Positions 59,817-64,000 of a DNA stretch of 64,000 bases are shown here, piece after piece. The first letter of the stretch is position 1, and each line of letters opens with the position of its first letter. The position numbers were made by a program, and so were the translations under genes. The notes under the pieces are model-generated. The model ran no database searches. It was given only the letters and a program-made list of their open reading frames with translations, and was not told the DNA's origin. Source of the DNA: Streptomyces scabiei 87.22 (lineage in GTDB: Bacteria > Actinomycetota > Actinomycetes > Streptomycetales > Streptomycetaceae); the NCBI RefSeq assembly GCF_000091305.1, contig NC_013929.1, forward strand, positions 6,200,001 to 6,264,000, given 5' to 3'.

Positions 59817-60386
59817 ATGGGACTGACTGAGTGGGCATACACGCTCTCTGAATCGTTGCTTTCCGATCCGCTCCCGCGCCGGTGGGCGCACTCGCTCGGG
59901 GTTGCCGAGCGCGCTCGCTCCCTGAGCCCGATCCTGCGAGACGACGCCGAGCTGTTGGAAGCTGCCGCTGTGCTGCATGACATCGGCTACTCGCCGGCCA
60001 TCGCGGCCACAGGCTTCCATCCCCTGGATGGTGCACGGTTCCTCAGAGATCAGGAAGGTGCGGACGAACGGGTTGTTCGCCTTGTGGCCCATCACTCCTG
60101 TGCCTTGCTGGAAGCGGAGGAACGCGGACTTCGCCAGGAACTTGAAGGCGAGTTCGAGCTAGAGCGCCCCGACCTGGTCGACGCGTTGCTGTACTGCGAC
60201 ATGACGACGACGCCGGACGGGACGCAGACGACGCCGACCGAGCGGTTGGATGAGATCGTGCAGCGATACGGCCCGGACACGATCGTCGGTCGGTTCATTC
60301 AGCGCGCGGCCCCCGAGATCCATGCAGCGTCGAAGCGTGTTGGTGGTCGGATGACGGAAGTTTCTGTTGGCGGTCAGCCGACGTAG
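59817..60386 (+). CDS. HD-domain phosphohydrolase
   Basis: A 189-residue HD-superfamily protein. The metal ligands appear in order: His in RWAHSLGVAERA, the HD pair in AAVLHDIGYSP, His in FHPLDGARFL and HH in LVAHHSCALLE. Such proteins hydrolyse nucleotides or phosphoesters. The gene follows the GntR gene closely and is convergent with the Nudix gene; the two genes' 3' ends overlap by 13 bases. Start ATG 59817; a TTG three codons earlier is possible. Confidence 0.82.
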   Translation: MGLTEWAYTLSESLLSDPLPRRWAHSLGVAERARSLSPILRDDAELLEAAAVLHDIGYSPAIAATGFHPLDGARFLRDQEGADERVVRLVAHHSCALLEAEERGLRQELEGEFELERPDLVDALLYCDMTTTPDGTQTTPTERLDEIVQRYGPDTIVGRFIQRAAPEIHAASKRVGGRMTEVSVGGQPT

Positions 60387-60847
60387 GGCTCTTGGCGCGC
60401 GCCATCGAGACCGTGCCGGATTCGCAGCATCATCGAAGGGTGGATGTCCAACCCGTCAAGGTCCGCTGGATCAATCCAGCGGACCTCTTTCGATTCGCTG
60501 CTTGTGCGCAGAGAACCGCTGACCGGGTGGGCCCGGAAGCAGATGGAGAACTGTTGCCGGACCTCGCCGTTGTCGTACGCCAACACGTGTTGAGGGTCGG
60601 TGTAGAGCCCGACGATGTTGTCTATCTCAACATCGATACCGGTCTCCTCCCGGACCTCGCGTACGACCGTGTCCGCGATGCGTTCGCCGATGTCGTGGCC
60701 GCCACCGGGTAGGGCCCAAAGGTCGTTGTCCGTCTTGTGGATGAGCAACAGACGTCCCGCATCGTCGCGGACCACTGCCGTCACCGAGGGGACCACAGAG
60801 TTGGCCTTTGGGGCGTTCGGGTCGCGGAAGTAGTCAATCCGGCTCAT
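60374..60847 (-). CDS. Nudix hydrolase, possible pSAM2 Pif-like immunity factor
   Basis: A 157-residue Nudix protein with the complete box (GGGHDIGERIADTVVREV, then REETGID). It hydrolyses nucleoside diphosphates linked to another moiety. In pSAM2 a Nudix protein (Pif) blocks redundant transfer into a host that already carries the element; the location in a similar element makes that role plausible here. Start ATG 60847 overlaps the stop of the XRE gene by 4 bases, so the two are co-translated. Confidence 0.8.
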   Translation of the reverse strand: MSRIDYFRDPNAPKANSVVPSVTAVVRDDAGRLLLIHKTDNDLWALPGGGHDIGERIADTVVREVREETGIDVEIDNIVGLYTDPQHVLAYDNGEVRQQFSICFRAHPVSGSLRTSSESKEVRWIDPADLDGLDIHPSMMLRIRHGLDGARQEPYVG

Positions 60848-61614
60848 GAGTGCGTTCCCTCCCAATCGGCGGGCGAGGAGATCGGGCGGGCCGACTCCCA
60901 CACCTTCTCAACACTCTCGGCGTAGGCGTCGAAGAGTTCGCCTCCCGGGACGTGCCGCAGGTGGAGCACGGGGGACATGTAGGCGCCGACCCCGTAGAGA
61001 TGGCCGTTCGTCAGCATTTCGTCATCGGCCCGGTAGATCGAGTTGTAGAGCGTCGTGCCGTGCAGACGGAACTCGACACCAGGGAGTCCGAAGAGCGGGC
61101 CGTAGTTGATGAGGGCGTTCCGAATCTTGCCCGCCATCGCAGCGCCGATCCCTTCGTCCTCGCCGCGTACGGCCACGGCCGGGGACGTGGGCTCCCCCAA
61201 CATGAAGCGGATAGGCACTCCGTCGCCCGCCTTCTCCTTCACGATGCGGTGAAACGTCGCGTCCTCGGTGAGCCAGAACCCCGAGTACACCAGTAGGTCA
61301 AACTGTCGGGTTGCCTGGGCGTACAGGGTCGTCCAAAGGGTCTGCATGACGACGGATCGGTGCGGATAGAGCCTGACCAACTCCGCGTTGCCGGTGGCTG
61401 TCACTTCGGCCGATGTCCGTTCGTCCGGCCAGAGGTACGAGACTTCGCACTTCAAGAGTGAAGCTGTCGCGTACTGGAAGCGCCGATAAGGCTTGCGCTC
61501 GGGGTCGTTGATCCAGCGTTCGACCGTCTTGGCCGCGACACCGAGTCGTTCGGCGACCTCATCAAGGGTCAGGCCCAAGTCGACTATCGCGCCGCGCAGT
61601 CGCTCGTTGGCCAC
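60844..61614 (-). CDS. XRE-type regulator fused to a phospholipase-D-like domain
   Basis: A 256-residue protein. Residues 5-60 form a helix-turn-helix (LGLTLDEVAERLGVAAKTVE, then RWINDP). Residues 85-250 resemble a PLD-superfamily domain seen with XRE regulators in Streptomyces (LVRLYPHRSVVMQTLW, LLVYSGFWL, RLHGTTLYNSIYRADDEML). The HKD motif is not intact: His is followed by Gly-Thr-Thr rather than x-Lys. It may sense a ligand instead of cutting one. It is co-transcribed with the Nudix gene. Confidence 0.75.
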   Translation of the reverse strand: MANERLRGAIVDLGLTLDEVAERLGVAAKTVERWINDPERKPYRRFQYATASLLKCEVSYLWPDERTSAEVTATGNAELVRLYPHRSVVMQTLWTTLYAQATRQFDLLVYSGFWLTEDATFHRIVKEKAGDGVPIRFMLGEPTSPAVAVRGEDEGIGAAMAGKIRNALINYGPLFGLPGVEFRLHGTTLYNSIYRADDEMLTNGHLYGVGAYMSPVLHLRHVPGGELFDAYAESVEKVWESARPISSPADWEGTHS

Positions 61615-61700
61615 GTCAACCTCCGCTCACTCGGGACGACTTGGTACGACTTCACGGTAACCAAGAACGCCCCAGGTCGTACAGGTGCGAAGTCGAGCGT
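61615..61700 (-). promoter_or_regulatory. Upstream region of the XRE-Nudix operon with repeat half-sites
   Basis: GACGACTTGGTACGACTTC has two direct ACGACTT copies, and GGTCGTACAGG follows in inverse sense near 61,675. CTTGGT and ACCAAG also flank the centre. These are plausible autoregulatory sites of the XRE protein. Confidence 0.35.
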
Positions 61701-61800
61701 CGCCGCCGTCGGCGCCACTCTGTATGTACATCGAGCGCGAGGGGCGCGCGAACTCCAAACAGCCGAAGGGCTTGACGGGGTGAACCTCCCTCTGCAAGAT

Positions 61801-61825
61801 GAGGAACACGTACTACATGTTCCTC
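61801..61825. promoter_or_regulatory. 25-base dyad, operator-like
   Basis: GAGGAACA and TGTTCCTC form perfect 8-base arms around CGTACTACA. It stands 210 bases upstream of the XRE start and 500 bases before the transfer operon. A site for one of the element's GntR or XRE regulators is likely. Confidence 0.5.
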
Positions 61826-62095
61826 TCGATTGGATCGCTTTGGCGGGCCGATCGAGCGCACGAATGCAGAGGGCGGGGACGCTGCAATCCCGCTAAAGGC
61901 CAGGGGATCAATCAGGGCTTCGGCCCGGTCTGGCGAGGTGGCCCGGTGACCGCGAGCAACGGCCGGCGTGTGGGGACGTGGTCCCCCTTGCAGTGATGTT
62001 GCGTACCCCTTCGACCTGGGAGTTCTGATGATTCGACGAACCTTGTGGGCGTCGCCGTGATGGACCGGCCGACGGCGCCCGTGCGATGCCCGAGC

Positions 62096-62291
62096 CAGTG
62101 AGCGGAGCGCACGCGCTCACTGTCGATCCGGTCCGCCCCCTTCCTGCCATCGCAGCGGCTAGCGCTGCGGCCGGTTGCCTCCCTCGCCCGTCCGACCGCG
62201 CTTCGTGCGCGGGTCGTACGGGCGGGGCGGAGGGGAGCCGGGGATCCGACTTCAACGGCGCGCGGCCCCGGGTGTCCAGACCCGGGGCCGC
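62096..62291 (+). promoter_or_regulatory. Structured leader with four stem-loops before the transfer operon
   Basis: Four hairpins follow one another. The first is CAGTGAGCG / CGCTCACTG (62,096-62,122) and the second CGCAGCG / CGCTGCG (62,151-62,169). The third is CGACCGCGC with its bulged partner GCGCGGGTCG (62,193-62,216). The fourth is GCGGCCCCGGGT / ACCCGGGGCCGC (62,262-62,291), the strongest, which ends 38 bases before the first gene. This could be a regulated leader, an attenuator, or a small structured RNA. The remainder of the gap 61,826-62,095 shows no gene. Confidence 0.5.
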
Positions 62292-62329
62292 TGACGGGCC
62301 GTTCAACCCTGTGAGAGGAACACGACCCA

Positions 62330-62599
62330 ATGAAGACCATCGTGACTGTTCAGGACGCTGTTACGGCGTTCGCCGACTTCATGGAGCCGACGGATGCGGA
62401 GTTGGACGCGATCGAGGTGGAGTCGCCGCTGATTCTGGCGGAGGTCGACCTGTTGGACGCGCAGATCATCACCCTCGACCACGCCCCGAACGTGGTGGAC
62501 GCCCGCCGGATCCGCCGGGCCCGGAACAAGGTGCTGGCCGCCCGCCGGGACCTGCTCAACCGCACCGCCGACGGCCGCACGGCGGGCGGTGCCGCGTGA
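62330..62599 (+). CDS. DUF6284-type small protein, first gene of the transfer operon
   Basis: An 89-residue helical protein (FADFMEPTDAELDAIEVESP, then VDARRIRRARNKVLAARRDL). Proteins of this type are typical of Streptomyces integrative elements ahead of the spd genes; the function is unknown. Its stop overlaps the next start (GTGA). Confidence 0.75.
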   Translation: MKTIVTVQDAVTAFADFMEPTDAELDAIEVESPLILAEVDLLDAQIITLDHAPNVVDARRIRRARNKVLAARRDLLNRTADGRTAGGAA

Positions 62600-63048
62600 G
62601 CGCCGCCGACCAGAACCTGACGGCCGCGCATGCTGAGGTGAAGGCGGAGATCGCGCGGACGGACACGAAGACCGGTCTGCTGCTGGCGTTCATCGGTGCG
62701 GTGCTGGCCGGTGCGTGGACGGTCGCCAAGGACACCCCGCTCAGCCTGCCCGCGTACATCGTGGGCGGGGCCGGGATGGTGGTGCTGGTCGTGGCGGCGG
62801 GTCTGCTGCTGCGGGCGGTGCGGCCGAACCTCAAGGGCCGGCACGGTTTCCCGCTGTGGGCGACGCTCACCGCCGAGGAGATCACGGCCACGCTCGCCGA
62901 GGTCGACCGCAGAGCGGACATCGCGGGTCTGTCGCGGCTCGCGGTCGCCAAGTTCACCGGCCTGCGCCGCGCCATCGACCTCACCTGTGCCGGCGGGGCG
63001 CTGCTCGCCCTCGCGGTGCTGATCGCTGTGGTGGGGGGTGCGGCATGA
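62596..63048 (+). CDS. Pycsar-effector-like membrane protein (DUF5706 type)
   Basis: A 150-residue membrane protein. An N-terminal amphipathic segment (AHAEVKAEIARTDTKTGLLL) leads directly into helix 1 (about 27-44). Helix 2 lies at about 53-73, a central soluble helical part follows, and a last helix lies near 128-146. The DxKTGxLLAFxGA start is the hallmark of Pycsar-system membrane effectors, which damage the membrane upon cyclic UMP/CMP. No cyclase gene is adjacent, so in this transfer operon it may instead have a housekeeping role such as spreading. It overlaps both neighbours. Confidence 0.65.
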   Translation: MSAADQNLTAAHAEVKAEIARTDTKTGLLLAFIGAVLAGAWTVAKDTPLSLPAYIVGGAGMVVLVVAAGLLLRAVRPNLKGRHGFPLWATLTAEEITATLAEVDRRADIAGLSRLAVAKFTGLRRAIDLTCAGGALLALAVLIAVVGGAA

Positions 63049-63248
63049 GTGCCAACCCGACTCCGCAGGGCTTCGCCCTGCTGCTGATCGTGCTGGGCGG
63101 GGTCGTCATGCTGACCGCCACCATCGGCACGGTCGTGACACACGAGCACGTGTGGAAGGCCGTGGTCGCGGCCGGCGGCGCCGTTCAGGTCGCCGGATGG
63201 CTGCTGCACGCTCGCCGTCTGCGCCGCCTGACGGGCGGTGCCCGATGA
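63045..63248 (+). CDS. Small two-helix membrane protein
   Basis: A 67-residue protein with two hydrophobic helices (GFALLLIVLGGVVMLTATIG and VVAAGGAVQVAGWLLHA) and a basic tail (RRLRRLTGGAR). No family is recognised. Four-base overlaps on both sides (ATGA) place it firmly in the operon; small Spd-type membrane proteins of conjugative elements look like this. Confidence 0.75.
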   Translation: MSANPTPQGFALLLIVLGGVVMLTATIGTVVTHEHVWKAVVAAGGAVQVAGWLLHARRLRRLTGGAR

Positions 63249-63571
63249 ACGGCCGGGTAATGCGGGCGCAGATCACGCAGCGCTGCTGCGGCACGACGGC
63301 CCCGGAGAAGACCGCCGGCCCGTGCTGGCAGTTGTTCGTGGTGATGACCGGCCGCGTCGACGACTGGCCCGTGTTCACGTGGCCGACGTCGGCGCCGGTG
63401 CCGCCGGTCGAGGAGCGGACGGCCGTGCTGGCGGCGCTCGGCTACCGGCTCTCCGACGACGCTGAGTGGGAGTGGTGCGAGGACGCCACCTCGGCCTACC
63501 ACCCGCACCCGGTACGCGTGTCCTTGATGGCTGCGGCGCAGGTCCGGCCGCTGGACGGGGGTTCCGTATGA
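63245..63571 (+). CDS. DUF6303-type small protein
   Basis: A 108-residue soluble protein (CWQLFVVMTGRVDDWPVFTW, LAALGYRLSDDAEWEWCED). This type occurs in Streptomyces integrative elements just ahead of spdB2. Function unknown. ATGA overlap with both neighbours. Confidence 0.75.
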   Translation: MNGRVMRAQITQRCCGTTAPEKTAGPCWQLFVVMTGRVDDWPVFTWPTSAPVPPVEERTAVLAALGYRLSDDAEWEWCEDATSAYHPHPVRVSLMAAAQVRPLDGGSV

Positions 63572-64000
63572 AGGGCAAGACCGTTCTTCCCGCCGTCGCG
63601 ATGACGGCGGTGTCCATGGTGCTCACCCTCGCCGTGGTCGTGATGTGGCTGGGCACGGCGATGCCGTGGCCGGTCGCGCTGGTCGTCGGTCTCGGCATCG
63701 ACGGCGGGTGGCTGGCGACCCTCGCCTACGAACGCCGTCTCGCCGCGCAGGGCGACCACAACCGCACGGTGACCGCCGTCGGCTGGTCGTTCGGCCTGGT
63801 CGCCACCGGTGTCCTGGTCGCGCACGCGCTCACCGCCGAGACTTCCGCCGGCGCGTGGCTGGCCGTGGCGTGGTTGCCGGTCGCGGCAAAGGCGCTGTGG
63901 CTGGTGCACGGACTGTGGGAGCGGACCGCGCTCACCCCGGCCGCTGTCGGTGCGATCCGGGGAATCCAGCAAGAGGCCCGCGACGAAGCGGCCGTGGCCC
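63568..64000 (+). CDS. SpdB2-like plasmid-spread membrane protein (DUF2637), 3' end cut by window
   Basis: At least 144 residues are visible. Four hydrophobic helices occur (TVLPAVAMTAVSMVLTLAVV, WPVALVVGLGIDGGWLATLA, VTAVGWSFGLVATGVLVAHAL, then WLAVAWLPVAAKALWLVHGL). This is the DUF2637/SpdB2 pattern. SpdB proteins help incoming conjugative elements spread through the septa of recipient mycelium. In related elements the TraSA DNA translocase follows. Confidence 0.8.
   Translation, partial: MKGKTVLPAVAMTAVSMVLTLAVVVMWLGTAMPWPVALVVGLGIDGGWLATLAYERRLAAQGDHNRTVTAVGWSFGLVATGVLVAHALTAETSAGAWLAVAWLPVAAKALWLVHGLWERTALTPAAVGAIRGIQQEARDEAAVA

Larger units (their letters stand above)
57046..64000. mobile_element. 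Integrative and conjugative element (AICE/pSAM2 type), one end, continues past window
   Basis: Bounded on the left by the tRNA 3' fragment. The content differs from the flanking core: visibly AT-richer genes at 57.5-59.0 kb, a double-winged-helix GntR regulator, Nudix and XRE proteins, then an overlapping series of small membrane proteins of the Spd type typical of Streptomyces conjugative elements. Integrase, replication initiator and the FtsK-like TraSA translocase are not in the window and should lie beyond 64,000, with the intact tRNA at the far end. Confidence 0.75.

Overview
The window is high-GC actinobacterial DNA with strong third-position G/C bias, many GTG/TTG starts and 1-4 base stop/start overlaps. 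Gene content and order (prfB, ftsE, ftsX, ctpA-like, smpB, ssrA; the matAB polymer genes; a HemD-like regulator beside narK; a sigma/anti-sigma pair; hup; murA) fit a Streptomyces core chromosome. Names come from recognised motifs and remembered synteny; no database search was run.

Layout, left to right. 1-5.4 kb (minus): the start of a wall-polymer glycosyltransferase/glycerophosphotransferase, then a sugar ABC importer (lipoprotein and two permeases, no ATPase) in which one permease carries a large extracytoplasmic insertion. 5.8-13.5 kb: an FHA plus FtsK/EccC-like ATPase, divergent from two Hanks-type Ser/Thr kinases (PkaA- and PkaB-like). 13.8-20.8 kb: prfB, a serine/threonine/glycine-repeat surface protein with an LAETG sortase signal, a small zinc-ribbon membrane protein, ftsEX, a C-terminal processing protease, smpB and tmRNA. 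20.8-24.1 kb (minus): an alpha-xylosidase-like GH31 enzyme coupled to its probable LacI regulator, with operator-like palindromes upstream. 24.7-29.4 kb: matA, matB and an acyltransferase, an exopolysaccharide operon. 29.5-36.6 kb: a membrane protein, an XRE regulator, a beta-lactamase-fold hydrolase, a NarK transporter, a HemD/winged-helix regulator and a CGNR zinc-finger protein. 36.9-45.8 kb: an ECF sigma/anti-sigma pair, a HelD-like helicase, malic enzyme, HU, MurA, a YqgE-like protein and a DUF3039 protein. 46.0-50.8 kb: an ABC importer plus cytoplasmic GH20 hexosaminidase behind a DasR-like site, i.e. uptake and hydrolysis of an aminosugar oligosaccharide. 51.1-56.2 kb: a three-subunit molybdenum hydroxylase with odd features. 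56.3-56.9 kb: a SUKH-type immunity-like protein.

At 57,046-57,090 lies only the 3' part of a tRNA gene on the minus strand (Cys-like). From there to the window end the style changes: AT-richer cargo, then regulators, then a tightly overlapping run of small membrane genes of the SpdB2/DUF6284/DUF6303 type. I read this as one end of an integrative and conjugative element of the pSAM2/AICE class that continues past 64,000. Its first cargo is a two-gene cassette (a soluble protein of about 304 aa, then a four-helix membrane protein of 178 aa) whose architecture resembles the phage-exclusion pair RexA/RexB. This is the best candidate for an undescribed system. A Nudix protein comparable to the pSAM2 immunity factor and a Pycsar-effector-like membrane protein are also present.

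A family of dispersed GC-rich palindromic elements occupies several intergenic gaps outside the element (5.6, 12.0, 13.6, 35.7 and in part 16.5 and 43.2 kb).
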